Positions 44,340 to 53,161 of a stretch of 64,000 nt of DNA are shown here, in pieces (positions within the stretch are counted from its first letter, which is position 1; each line of letters opens with the position of its first letter). A program made the translations under genes and the position numbers. The notes under the pieces were generated by a model, which made no database searches, was not told the origin of the DNA, and worked only from the letters and a program-made list of their open reading frames with translations. Source of the stretch: an uncultured Poribacteria bacterium. GTDB taxonomy: Bacteria > Poribacteria > WGA-4E > WGA-3G. The DNA is taken from NCBI GenBank assembly GCA_951812525.1, contig OX638316.1, positions 1,500,506-1,564,505 on the forward strand. The letters are read 5' to 3'.

Positions 44340-44817
44340 TAACCCCTCCTAAAACAAGAATAGGCACTTCATATCATTACAACGCGTTATGTCAGGCGAA
44401 AGGTTGCATTAAGTTAGACATTTGACATTCGTTTCCTTGTGTGTCTGATAGCCTTTTGTTTAAGTTCCGGCCCCGCAGTGCCAATTTCAAAATTGACATT
44501 TATTTTCTGATTATGATAGAATTAAGAATAGGCTGACAGTATTGACACCCGGTTACGAAACGATGTGATTTTGAACGAAAATCTTGCGTATCAAAAACGC
44601 GAATGGCTCGCCTTGCTGTATTATATTTATCTTGAATATAAGATGATGTTCCCTAGATGCTTTTTTCCAACACCGTGAATGTAGCTAAACAGACGATCTT
44701 TTCACAGCACAACCTCCCTCCTATGAGGCATTGACACAGATATGATCGCCCTTCAAAGGTGTCATGTAAGGCAAAAACCGCAATTTCTGTGCGAGCCCGA
44801 AACCCGAAAAAGTACGA
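44340..44817. other. Intergenic region with a consensus-like promoter, no gene
   Basis: TTGACA (44493-44498) and TAGAAT (44517-44522), 18 bp apart, would start a transcript running into the lipoprotein gene at 44818, with a leader of about 290 nt. No coding frame with support is seen. Confidence 0.4.
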
Positions 44818-45513
44818 ATGAGAACATTGTTGAGAATCTTAGTATTGTTACTGACGAACTTGCTTGCTGCTTCCCTGCTCGTTGGTTGTGGTGGTGACGA
44901 TAACGACAGTGAAAAAAAAGTGCTACCAGCCAATTTCGTCAGCGCGAATCCGCCAAGTGGTTCAAGGATTGCCGCTAATGGAAGTATTACCCTTACCTTT
45001 GACAACCCACCCGCTGATGTCACGGTAACTCCCAGTATCGCTATGCCCTTTGATCTCAGGGTAACCCTTGATGCCTCCTCTATCCGTTTTGGCACAACGG
45101 TGACCCTCCATGGTCCGTTCATCCCGGGTCCGCTCACGCTCGTAGTTAATTGGACTGAGGGCACCACGACGCTGACCTATACCGTTACCACGCCTGACTG
45201 TTGCGCAGCCCGGGTCACGGGTGGAACCGTCAAAGATGGGGACACGGATGTCGATTACGAAGCTGTTAACAGCGACGGGAAGATCGAGATTGAATTCAGT
45301 GAAGAAGTAACAGGGAACATCGCTCTACAAACCGAAGCTGGCGAAGATGTTGGTTGGATCGGAAAAGTTGATGGCTACAGAGGCATCCTCGAACTCATCA
45401 AAGGCAAAGAACTCAAAAACGAAACAACCTACACTATCGTCGGTAAAATCTCTGATGCTTTAGGCGATGAATATGAGGTTAGAGTTACATTCGTCACTAG
45501 GGCTAAAGCGTAA
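44818..45513 (+). CDS. Lipoprotein with two Ig-like (SbsA/Big_5-type) domains
   Basis: The N-terminus MRTLLRILVLLLTNLLAASL followed by LVGC is a clear lipoprotein signal, then a GGDDNDSE linker. The mature 210 residues contain two bacterial Ig-like folds: FVSANPPSGSRIAANGSITL and ITLTFDNPPADVTVTP in the first; VNSDGKIEIEFSEEV and NETTYTIVGKISDALG in the second, the latter typical of SbsA-type Ig domains. Such proteins sit on the cell surface and mediate adhesion or assembly. There is no clear Shine-Dalgarno. A remnant of unrelated coding-like sequence follows the stop (45530-45650). Confidence 0.75.
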   Translation: MRTLLRILVLLLTNLLAASLLVGCGGDDNDSEKKVLPANFVSANPPSGSRIAANGSITLTFDNPPADVTVTPSIAMPFDLRVTLDASSIRFGTTVTLHGPFIPGPLTLVVNWTEGTTTLTYTVTTPDCCAARVTGGTVKDGDTDVDYEAVNSDGKIEIEFSEEVTGNIALQTEAGEDVGWIGKVDGYRGILELIKGKELKNETTYTIVGKISDALGDEYEVRVTFVTRAKA

Positions 45514-45837
45514 ATTTAAGGTTATTTCGACAGTGCGGATACAGCGGATCGGGACCGCACATCTGGCTTTGGTGCTTTGCTTGAAGACACCGGCGACGAG
45601 GAAACAGCACTTCCCAAGCCAGACGGCAGACTGGGAGATCGAAGAAAATGAGATTATCCGGTGACTTCAGATGCAGACGTGATATCAACAATCAAAGTTG
45701 AAAGTGACGTTTTGGAGAAAACGTATATTTCGGCTTTTCCGCCCATCAATGATTAGGTAATCCTTTCACCGAAATCACCGCTTTTTAGACGGTTCTGCGT
45801 GGGCAGGCAGAACACTTACCCACAATCTCTCGGACCC
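45514..45837. other. Intergenic region with a short coding-like remnant
   Basis: Around 45530-45655 one plus-strand frame reads SADTADRDRTSGFGALLEDT and continues GDEETALPKPDGRLGDRRK before a stop. It has no start or ribosome-binding site. It may be the end of a lost gene. Confidence 0.3.
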
Positions 45838-48666
45838 TTACTTCCTTATTAACATCTTGCGTGTTGCGGTGAAATCGCCTGTTGTGAGCGTGTAGAAATA
45901 CACACCACTCGCCACGGGTTCACTGAGTGCATTTCTGCCGTCCCAATACGCAGCACGACTGCGACTCTGATACATACCCGCAGCCTGATACCCAAGTGCC
46001 AATGTCCGCACCAATGTGCCATTCACTGCATAGATATGCAGCGTAACATTCGCATCCTTCACCAAGTGGTAGGGAATCCATGTCTCTGGATTGAACGGGT
46101 TTGGATAATTTGGCAAAAGTGCTGTCTCTTTCGGTGTTAACGTTATGAGGAGTTGTTGTAAGAACAAGATACCGCGTTGTGACGTTATATCCTTGAGATC
46201 CAATTGCTGTGCTTCGGATAACCACTTTTTGACATCTGCCGCAGTGAGGGTATCAAGTGATTGGAGATGTAGAGACGGTGCGGCGGCACTATTACCTAAC
46301 GCCCCCGCAACGAGGACAAGATCCTGGATATTGACAATCCTATCTCCGTTGACATCTGCAGTGTTCTGTCCTGTCTTTCCCAGATTAGAAGCAACTAACA
46401 CTAAATCCTGAATGTTTACCATTCCATCACCGTTGGTATCTCCTTTGGATTGAATTGATTCAGTTATCTCAGCATTTTCAACCGTCGGCACAAAAGCCTC
46501 TCCGGCAGTGTCGGTTAGCAGCACATCAGATAAAGTTAAAGTAGATCTTTTTACGGCAATAACCTGAAAGGTGATCGTAGCAAGGGTGCCGTTACCGGTA
46601 CTGTCTCCAGCGAGAGATGCAGCGTTCAATTTTACAAGGTTTCCCTCCACAGTTGGTTCGACAAAGAACGCACTAGGAGGCAGATAATCACCATTGGCAC
46701 TTGAGACATAGCGGAGAAGAGTTCTATCAAACTGCACAGTTGCCTGATAACCTGCGACTGCTTCTCCATTTGTGATTTTCAGACTGAGTTGTAACTGTTG
46801 CCCGACAGCAGGAGATGCGATTGAAGCGGGTGAGATGCTGACAGCGGCATCTGTGATTGCTGCCGTCGGTGTTGCCTGAATGTTTACCGTACCATCGTGG
46901 AGACCAATAGCTGTCGGACTGGACACCCCGATGGCTACAACGTGAGCATTTGTTCCATCAAGGTTCGCCCGCCAAACTCCATTATTGGAATAGTCTGTCC
47001 AGTATATCTTACTGCTCGCAATATCTAAGGTGATACCACGCGGAGCACCATCCAAATCGTGGACAATAACATGGGCATCTGAGCCATCAAGGTTCGCTCG
47101 TTGAATCCGACGATCACCCCCTTCTGCCCAGTATATCTTACCAACTGATACGTCTATAGCGATATATTCGGGTTCATCCAACCCGGTAACGACATCCTGA
47201 ACATTTGTTCCATCAAGGCTCGCTCGCCGAATCCGGTGATCGCCTTCTTCCATCCAGTATATTTTACCACCTGATATATCTATGGCAATACCATAGGGGC
47301 GATACAACCCGGTAACGACATCTTGGACGTTTGTTCCATCAAGGTTCGCTCGCTGAATCCGATCACCGTACTCTATCGTCCAGTATATTTTACCACCTGA
47401 TACATCTATGGCGATATATTCGGGCTCATCTAACCCGGTAACGACATCTTGGACGTTTGTTCCATCAAAGTTTGCTCGCTGGATATCATCCCGAGTCGCC
47501 CAGTATATCTTGCTATTTATGCTATCTATGGCGATATCATAGGTTCTTAACGATTGGGGACTGATTTTTTCGACGTTTAATTCGTTAAGGTTTAACTGAA
47601 GGATAGAACCATCGGCAATTACGTATAAGTCTGGTTCACCGCCAGGATTCGTACGGATGACTGGTATATCAATGGATATACGCAAATTCGGGTTCTCACG
47701 CTTGAGTTCCCGAACCGGAGAAACATCCGCAATCGGATTTCCGCTCAGTAATAGAGTCCGTAGACTTTCAAGCGATGCAAAAGTTGTGAGTGGGGTAACA
47801 TCACGGATTTGATTGGACGTGAGAGATAACCACCTGAGACTGGACAACCCGACAAGCGGCGCGATATCGCTGATTTGATTATCCCAGAGTGTTAAACTTG
47901 TTAGTTGTGTTAGTTGTGCCAAGGGGGTAGTGTCGCTGATTTGGTTATCCGAGAGATCTAAATAAATCAGTTGGGTGAGGTGTGCAAGCGGAGTAACATC
48001 GCTGATTTGATTATACGAGAGGTCCAAGTCTGCCAATTGAGTTGCATGTTCCAAACCCGTAAGGTCAGTTATATTTTGGTCACTTGACTCCAACTCTGTC
48101 AATTTTGGAAGACTCGCTTGAGGGATTTTGAGAAGGTCAATATGTTCACCTGAAGTGCTAAGCCCCAACGCCCTACGTACTCCATACGCTAAATTAGCAT
48201 CAACAAATTCAACGCGAGGGGGTGGCACCAAGTGGGTTGTTCCTTCGCCAATTGCTGACCAAAGAGCTGGATTAGGTGGATTCTGCGGACATTCAGACAG
48301 GTTCGTATCCCGGTAACGTGCTTCGTATGTAACGCCAGGTTCAAGATTGGTGAAGATCACCTGTCCCTTACGACAGTCACCCCCGACCCAAAAAATAAAT
48401 ATAAGGGAACTCTCCGTCTTAGAAACAGTAGTGCATCTTGTGGTCCACTCTCCTTGCGGCAATTTTCGACGCAACTGAACCTGATAGGCGTTTTCATCCT
48501 CGTCACAAACACCCGAAAAACTAACGACAAGGGATGTGTTGTTCTCGCCCGGTATGACGGTAGGGGCTTCGTTCTGTCCATAACTAATACCTTGCACGCC
48601 ATAGATTGACAATATAACTACGAAAATTGAAACGATTATATTCTGTTTAATACGTAACTTATTCAC
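45838..48666 (-). CDS. Large secreted LRR / YWTD-propeller / cohesin / dockerin protein with FlgD/Ig-like C-terminal domain
   Basis: Two GTG codons (48669, 48666) follow AAGGAG; the second has the better spacing. After a signal peptide (IKQNIIVSIFVVILSIYGVQ) come a fibronectin-like domain, then at about residues 185-330 internalin-type 22-residue leucine-rich repeats (LTQLIYLDLSDNQISDTTPL). Next are five YWTD-type propeller blades (GKIYWTIEYG, RIQRANLDGTNVQDVVTGL), a cohesin-like domain (AVSISPASIASPAVGQQLQL), a dockerin with two EF-hand-like loops (GDTNGDGMVNIQDLVLVASN, DVNGDRIVNIQDLVLVAGAL) and the shared C-terminal module (PNYPNPFNPETWIPYHLV, TATRKMLIRK). It is a modular surface protein for binding or adhesion, possibly through cohesin-dockerin pairing. 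No catalytic domain is visible. Confidence 0.9.
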   Translation of the reverse strand: MNKLRIKQNIIVSIFVVILSIYGVQGISYGQNEAPTVIPGENNTSLVVSFSGVCDEDENAYQVQLRRKLPQGEWTTRCTTVSKTESSLIFIFWVGGDCRKGQVIFTNLEPGVTYEARYRDTNLSECPQNPPNPALWSAIGEGTTHLVPPPRVEFVDANLAYGVRRALGLSTSGEHIDLLKIPQASLPKLTELESSDQNITDLTGLEHATQLADLDLSYNQISDVTPLAHLTQLIYLDLSDNQISDTTPLAQLTQLTSLTLWDNQISDIAPLVGLSSLRWLSLTSNQIRDVTPLTTFASLESLRTLLLSGNPIADVSPVRELKRENPNLRISIDIPVIRTNPGGEPDLYVIADGSILQLNLNELNVEKISPQSLRTYDIAIDSINSKIYWATRDDIQRANFDGTNVQDVVTGLDEPEYIAIDVSGGKIYWTIEYGDRIQRANLDGTNVQDVVTGLYRPYGIAIDISGGKIYWMEEGDHRIRRASLDGTNVQDVVTGLDEPEYIAIDVSVGKIYWAEGGDRRIQRANLDGSDAHVIVHDLDGAPRGITLDIASSKIYWTDYSNNGVWRANLDGTNAHVVAIGVSSPTAIGLHDGTVNIQATPTAAITDAAVSISPASIASPAVGQQLQLSLKITNGEAVAGYQATVQFDRTLLRYVSSANGDYLPPSAFFVEPTVEGNLVKLNAASLAGDSTGNGTLATITFQVIAVKRSTLTLSDVLLTDTAGEAFVPTVENAEITESIQSKGDTNGDGMVNIQDLVLVASNLGKTGQNTADVNGDRIVNIQDLVLVAGALGNSAAAPSLHLQSLDTLTAADVKKWLSEAQQLDLKDITSQRGILFLQQLLITLTPKETALLPNYPNPFNPETWIPYHLVKDANVTLHIYAVNGTLVRTLALGYQAAGMYQSRSRAAYWDGRNALSEPVASGVYFYTLTTGDFTATRKMLIRK

Positions 48667-49175
48667 CACAAACTCCTTTTATTGATATTCAATTGCGATG
48701 TATTATCGAGAGTTATTAGATGTAGAATCAGAAGTATGTTATCTTCTACCTTCTGGGTTTTTGCTGTCCCACGAATAAAACACCACCCCGTGCAGATACA
48801 CAGTGTCACATCTGCAGGTGTTGCGAGTTGATACAACATTGACGTCTCTAGGATAATTATACAATATTAAGGCAAAAAAAAGTAAGTATATATTTTTATT
48901 ATAATAATGTCTTAATATGTAAAACAATGAAACAAACGGACAGGAAGAATTACATACATGCCTACCGCCTTATTTTCAAATTCCACAGAAAATACCCGAC
49001 TAAAAACCTGTATCCACCGCGTTTTAATAGCGTTATATAATTTTGGAAGTATAGAATGAAAAATAACAGTGATAACATAACGCTATCGGTGGGAGTTGGA
49101 TACCAGGTTTTTCAGGGCAGTCTATTTCTGATGCATTTTTCTGACACGTAATAGGTTCACTTTCAACTGGATAGC
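48667..49175. repeat. Intergenic region with dispersed repeat (copy 1) and a long imperfect inverted repeat
   Basis: At 48984-49025 lies CACAGAAAATACCCG followed by CTAAAAACCTGTATCCACCG and CGTTTT. The same sequence, diverged but ungapped, occurs at 53485-53526. From about 49006 to 49121 an imperfect inverted repeat (ACCTGTATCCACCG/ATAGCGTTAT against the complement of ATAACGCTAT/CGGTGGGAGTTGGATACCAG) encloses about 40 bp of AT-rich sequence. No gene is seen. Confidence 0.55.
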
Positions 49176-49400
49176 CTAGCCTGCCTGAACGATCTGTAGG
49201 AAGCCGGTGAGTTGCCGGGTGCGCCAGTCGGCTTGGTTGTATGCCTCGTTTTCGGCGACGGTGGCAAAGTAGTATTTTGCGGCGGGATCGGGTCGCCAGT
49301 AGTCCCAGCGGAAGTCGACGGTGACGTGCCCTGTGTCGGAACTGCTCCCGCCTTGCCCTGTTGCGAAGTCAACGATAATATCATCGGTATCGGTTAGTAG
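49176..49400 (-). pseudogene. C-terminal fragment of an unidentified gene
   Basis: The minus strand is open without a start: TDTDDIIVDFATGQGGSSSD, TGHVTVDFRWDYWRPDPAAK, YYFATVAENEAYNQADWRTR, QLTGFLQIVQAG and stop at 49176. A stop codon lies directly upstream in frame. Composition is clearly coding-like. I do not recognise the family; it may be the end of a structural or host-interaction protein. Confidence 0.45.
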
Positions 49401-49498
49401 CAGTTAGCAATTAGTGGCTGTGCGCGTGTCAAATGGGTTTTCCCAGTACAACCATCCTCTTAACCCAGTCCCTCTCAGCATTTGACGCAGTTTTGCCT

Positions 49499-52072
49499 TT
49501 AGTACGGGAGCCTCTCAAAAAGTTCCACAGCGTATTCATTCGATTCATGAAAGGTTGTCTCAAGAAGATTCAGTGCTTCATTTTCGTTTTCTGCCGCATA
49601 AGTGCCGTGTTTCTTGAAGTATTCACGGATAATAGGCAAAAATACCTCAGCATATTTCTCAGATCTCGCCCGTCCCACGCCGGGCATCAATCTGAACGAT
49701 TCTTCAGATGTAGGAAAATAGGCAGCCATTGCTTGTAGTGCTTTATCGTGCAAAACTTCGTAAGACAATACACCGTCTGCTGCAGCGATTCTGTCTCGTT
49801 CAATCCGAAGTAATTCAAAAAGTTCGGAAGAGTAGTCAGGTGACGCTTTAGGTGTAACACGGTTTATCGACTTCACTGGAAATCCCCAAAACTGATTGCC
49901 TCTGTTGAGCACACCCCACCCCTTCTGAGTCACACGGAGACTCCCGTGTCGAGCATCTCGTTCAAGGAGTTCGTGTTGAAGGAATTGGAGAGACAAATGT
50001 CGCCATTGTGCTTTGCTATAATCCGTGCCAATTCCGTGCGTGGAAAGCCTGTCATGCCCATTATCAAGAATTTTTTTTCTGCGTGAACCTCGCAATACAT
50101 CAATAATATGTGCTTCGCCGAACATCTGACCTGTCCGAAGAACACAGGAAAGGTATTTTTGTGCCGGAATTGTCAAATCAATCCGTTCCATCTCAGCGTT
50201 GCAGCAATTGTCACACATTCCACAATTCTGTTGCTCATACTGTTCTCCAAAATAGGCTAACAACCCTTTACGGCGGCACTCCATTGATGTTGCCCATGAA
50301 ACAAGCGTCTGTGATCGTTCCTGCCGTCCCTGTCTTTCAGATCGTGCCCCCTGTTCAATAAAATAGTTAATTGTGTCCACATCACTATAGCTAAATAGCA
50401 AGAGACAGTCGGCTGGAAGCCCATCTCGTCCACTGCGCCCAATTTCCTGATAGTAAGATTCCGGTTCCTTCGGCAAACCAGTATGTAACACAAAACGAAC
50501 ATCTGCCTTATCAATACCCATGCCGAAAGCGACCGTGGCGATGATCACCCGAATGTCGCCGTTGATGAAGGCATCCTGATTATGTTTGCGGGTTTCATTA
50601 TCCAAATCTGCATGATACGGAAGGACAGAAATCCGTCTGGCAGTTAAATCACGGCACAGTGAGGCAACCTGTTTTTTCGTTTGACAATAAATAATACCAG
50701 ATTCTTGGCGATGCTTATCGAGAAACGCAAGGGTCTGATCTAACAATTCAACCTTCGGGTCAACGGCAATAAAGAGATTTTTACGGTCAAAACTACCAAT
50801 GAACGCATTTCCCGCATCAAACTTGAGTAATTTTTTAATGTCTTTTTGAACTCGCGGGGTCGCAGTGGCTGTGAGAGCAACACAGACAGCGTTTTGGAAT
50901 CGCTCGCGAATTGAAACCAGTTGTCGATATTCCGGGCGGAAATCGTGACCCCACTCCGAAATACAATGCGCTTCATCAATCGCGAGGCATGCAACATCTG
51001 CTTCGTCGAGCATTACGAGTATTTCAGGTCGGACAAGCGTTTCAGGAGCGAGATAAAGAAGCTTAATTTTCCCCTGTTTCACATCCTGCATCGTAGTAGC
51101 GTATTCTGAATGCTTGACGGTACTATTGAGAAACGCGGCACGGATACCTCTGCTTTTCAGTTGCATCACCTGATCCTGCATGAGCGAAATTAACGGCGAA
51201 ACAACAACAGTCACACCTTCAAAGATTAATGCCGGTAATTGATAACACAGCGACTTTCCACCGCCCGTCGGTAGTACAATCAGAGCATCTTGGTGTTTCA
51301 GTACATGGTTGATGATCTCTTTCTGGAATGAACGAAATTCTTCGTACCCGAAAACGTTTTTGAGAATCTCCAAAGGAATTTGCGTTGATGTTTGAGGTAG
51401 AGGCGGTTTCTTTACAGGTAAAGGTTTCGGTTCTTCCTGTTTTATCTCCGCAAGAAACCATCCAGAAAGCTGCGCATAGTGGCGTTCTTCAATGGAAGGG
51501 TCATTCTCTGGTCGCCACCGGTGTGCCAATGACACGCGAAGGAGCGTTCCAGCAGGGATTGTCTCAACCGGTTCCTCAAAACCAGCGAAGGTGAGCGTGC
51601 AACCCGCATTTTCCGTAGGATAACGGTACCGTATCCGTTTTCCTTCTGTATCGCGGATAAGAGGCTGATCCGGTCTCCAAAACGTGGTGCTGTAGGGTGG
51701 AACATCATCTCCAGCTGGAACATAGAGAGAACCGTTCTCAGTGGTTTTCAATAAGCCTTCATAAAGCTTTAGTGGATCTCCTATCTTCGGTGGCATCAAA
51801 AGTTCAATAGCACTTACTAAATCCTTTGGGTCTTTTGTAGTATGCAGGCGATGCTTTTTATGGACGACAAAGTTTTCGTTATGTGGTGGAATCAACGAAG
51901 TTTCGGGCGTACCCGTAATTTCCCAAATATCGCCAACATTATATTCTTGATTCGCACCATCATGCGGATCAGCGTTAAACGGAATGAGCCGAACGCTCTC
52001 TCCTGTCTCTGTAATGGCTCCGATACACGCACCTCCACCCATTCGGGTTTTCGCAACAATAAGTACTCTCAC
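49499..52072 (-). CDS. RecQ-family DNA helicase with N-terminal OB-like domain
   Basis: The GTG at 52072 overlaps the stop codon of the upstream DUF488 gene (GTGA), giving 857 residues; a longer frame to 52141 is unlikely. Residues 1-215 (VRVLIVAKTRMGGGACIGAI, SVRLIPFN, VGDIWEITGTP) look like a dual OB-fold nucleic-acid-binding domain. From about residue 234 comes a full RecQ core: FRSFQKEII, Walker A PTGGGKSLCYQLP, the box IDEAHCISEWGHDFRPEY, TATATPRVQKD, QEIGRSGRDG, then the zinc motif (CRRKGLLAYF, CGMCDNC), a winged helix and a C-terminal HRDC domain (LMPGVGRARSEKY). It unwinds DNA 3'-5'. The link with two DUF488 genes suggests a dedicated pathway rather than housekeeping RecQ. Confidence 0.92.
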   Translation of the reverse strand: MRVLIVAKTRMGGGACIGAITETGESVRLIPFNADPHDGANQEYNVGDIWEITGTPETSLIPPHNENFVVHKKHRLHTTKDPKDLVSAIELLMPPKIGDPLKLYEGLLKTTENGSLYVPAGDDVPPYSTTFWRPDQPLIRDTEGKRIRYRYPTENAGCTLTFAGFEEPVETIPAGTLLRVSLAHRWRPENDPSIEERHYAQLSGWFLAEIKQEEPKPLPVKKPPLPQTSTQIPLEILKNVFGYEEFRSFQKEIINHVLKHQDALIVLPTGGGKSLCYQLPALIFEGVTVVVSPLISLMQDQVMQLKSRGIRAAFLNSTVKHSEYATTMQDVKQGKIKLLYLAPETLVRPEILVMLDEADVACLAIDEAHCISEWGHDFRPEYRQLVSIRERFQNAVCVALTATATPRVQKDIKKLLKFDAGNAFIGSFDRKNLFIAVDPKVELLDQTLAFLDKHRQESGIIYCQTKKQVASLCRDLTARRISVLPYHADLDNETRKHNQDAFINGDIRVIIATVAFGMGIDKADVRFVLHTGLPKEPESYYQEIGRSGRDGLPADCLLLFSYSDVDTINYFIEQGARSERQGRQERSQTLVSWATSMECRRKGLLAYFGEQYEQQNCGMCDNCCNAEMERIDLTIPAQKYLSCVLRTGQMFGEAHIIDVLRGSRRKKILDNGHDRLSTHGIGTDYSKAQWRHLSLQFLQHELLERDARHGSLRVTQKGWGVLNRGNQFWGFPVKSINRVTPKASPDYSSELFELLRIERDRIAAADGVLSYEVLHDKALQAMAAYFPTSEESFRLMPGVGRARSEKYAEVFLPIIREYFKKHGTYAAENENEALNLLETTFHESNEYAVELFERLPY

Positions 52073-52557
52073 GGTAAAATATCTTCGACCTCCAGGTTGA
52101 ATGTTTTTGCCAGTTTGTTCGCTACCAATGAGCGGTGACATGCCTCAGGTGCAGTTTCCACGCAAAAGAGGGCAACAACTTTAGCATCCGATTCCAGTGC
52201 ATCCAGCAGGCTTTTGGGTTCAAACTCGGCAAGACATTCGGTACGATAAGCCTCAATAAACGCTTCACCCAAAACAGTGCGTTTGCGTTTAGCGGTTTTC
52301 GTCGCTTTATCCGCCGCTGCCTGTTTTTCTCGAACAACTTTTGTCGGTCCCAAGTCTTTGCGATGGATGTATCGGATGCCGAGTTCCGCAAGTCGTGCTT
52401 GCAATCGCATGCTATTGGCGAATGCGTAAGTTGACCCGCGGACACCTCGTCTACTACGGATGTCACAGAACGTATCAACCTCTGCCTTGCGCAATGCCTC
52501 AAAAAAGTTGGCTTCGTCAAAGCCGTATACACCAATAGTAACAATTTTTATTTTCAT
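52069..52557 (-). CDS. DUF488 family protein (second of pair)
   Basis: This 162-residue DUF488 protein has the start motif IVTIGVYGFDEANFFEAL, then the conserved DIRSRRGVRGSTYAFANSMR and GIRYIHRKDLGPTK, and a terminal VVALFCVETAPEACHRSLVA with the family Cys-x(n)-CHR signature. A basic insert (ADKATKTAKRKR) is unusual. DUF488 proteins have no established biochemical role and are often found near nucleic-acid-processing genes. The last codons overlap the start of the RecQ gene, and the gene begins 11 bp after the first DUF488 stop, so all three are co-translated. Confidence 0.88.
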   Translation of the reverse strand: MKIKIVTIGVYGFDEANFFEALRKAEVDTFCDIRSRRGVRGSTYAFANSMRLQARLAELGIRYIHRKDLGPTKVVREKQAAADKATKTAKRKRTVLGEAFIEAYRTECLAEFEPKSLLDALESDAKVVALFCVETAPEACHRSLVANKLAKTFNLEVEDILP

Positions 52558-52568
52558 GGTGGATTAGA

Positions 52569-53123
52569 TTACGGGTATTTTTTCCGGGAATGGAACGTCC
52601 GCTCACCAAACATCGACAGTTGCCCGCCTGTCAGCCGTTCAATAACTTGCGCCTGCGTCAGTTGCTCATCATTCTCATCGATATGAACAACCGGTATATC
52701 CTCATTCGTGAGGGTCGCACCGATAAGTTTGCATCTATGGCACTCCTCCGGTTTTCCCTCACTACACATCAGGGCAACGCTTTGTTGTTGTGAGAAGGCG
52801 GTGTGAAGGCGTTGGATACCACGCTGGTAGGATGCTGTGGCTTTGACCCTTTCGTAGTCAACTTTCCCATTGACATAGCACGTTTCGTCGTCAGGTCTGC
52901 CACCGAGCGAATCTCCCATGAACACGTAGCGGATGCCGTGCTGTTCCATTTCATTCGCCAGCGGTGCTTTAGAGAATTCCGGTTTATAGCGGGAATACGG
53001 TGCCGAGCGGACGTCAATAAGATAGGCAATCTCATGTGCGTGTAGCACTTCAATGAGATCCTCGATTGAACGGCTTCCGTAGCCTATGGTGTAGATTGGA
53101 ATATGGACAGATAGTTTTTCCAT
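52569..53123 (-). CDS. DUF488 family protein (first of pair)
   Basis: This is a 184-residue DUF488 protein: IYTIGYGSRSIEDLIEVLHA, LIDVRSAPYSRYKPEFSKAP, GIRYVFMGDSLGGRPDD, ALMCSEGKPEECHRCKLIGA. It carries all family landmarks, including the CxE...CHR segment, and a C-terminal VIERLTGGQLSMFGER. It heads the DUF488-DUF488-RecQ transcript. The ATG lies only a few bases after the predicted transcription start and has no Shine-Dalgarno, so the mRNA may be leaderless. Confidence 0.9.
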   Translation of the reverse strand: MEKLSVHIPIYTIGYGSRSIEDLIEVLHAHEIAYLIDVRSAPYSRYKPEFSKAPLANEMEQHGIRYVFMGDSLGGRPDDETCYVNGKVDYERVKATASYQRGIQRLHTAFSQQQSVALMCSEGKPEECHRCKLIGATLTNEDIPVVHIDENDEQLTQAQVIERLTGGQLSMFGERTFHSRKKYP

Positions 53124-53132
53124 GATGCGTAT

Positions 53133-53161
53133 ATAGTATCACACGATCCCCGAAATGACAA
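53133..53161 (-). promoter_or_regulatory. Promoter of the DUF488-DUF488-RecQ operon, apparently leaderless
   Basis: On the minus strand TTGTCA (53156-53161), a 17-bp spacer and TACTAT (53133-53138) precede the ATG at 53123. Transcription would start about 3 nt upstream of the ATG. Confidence 0.45.
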
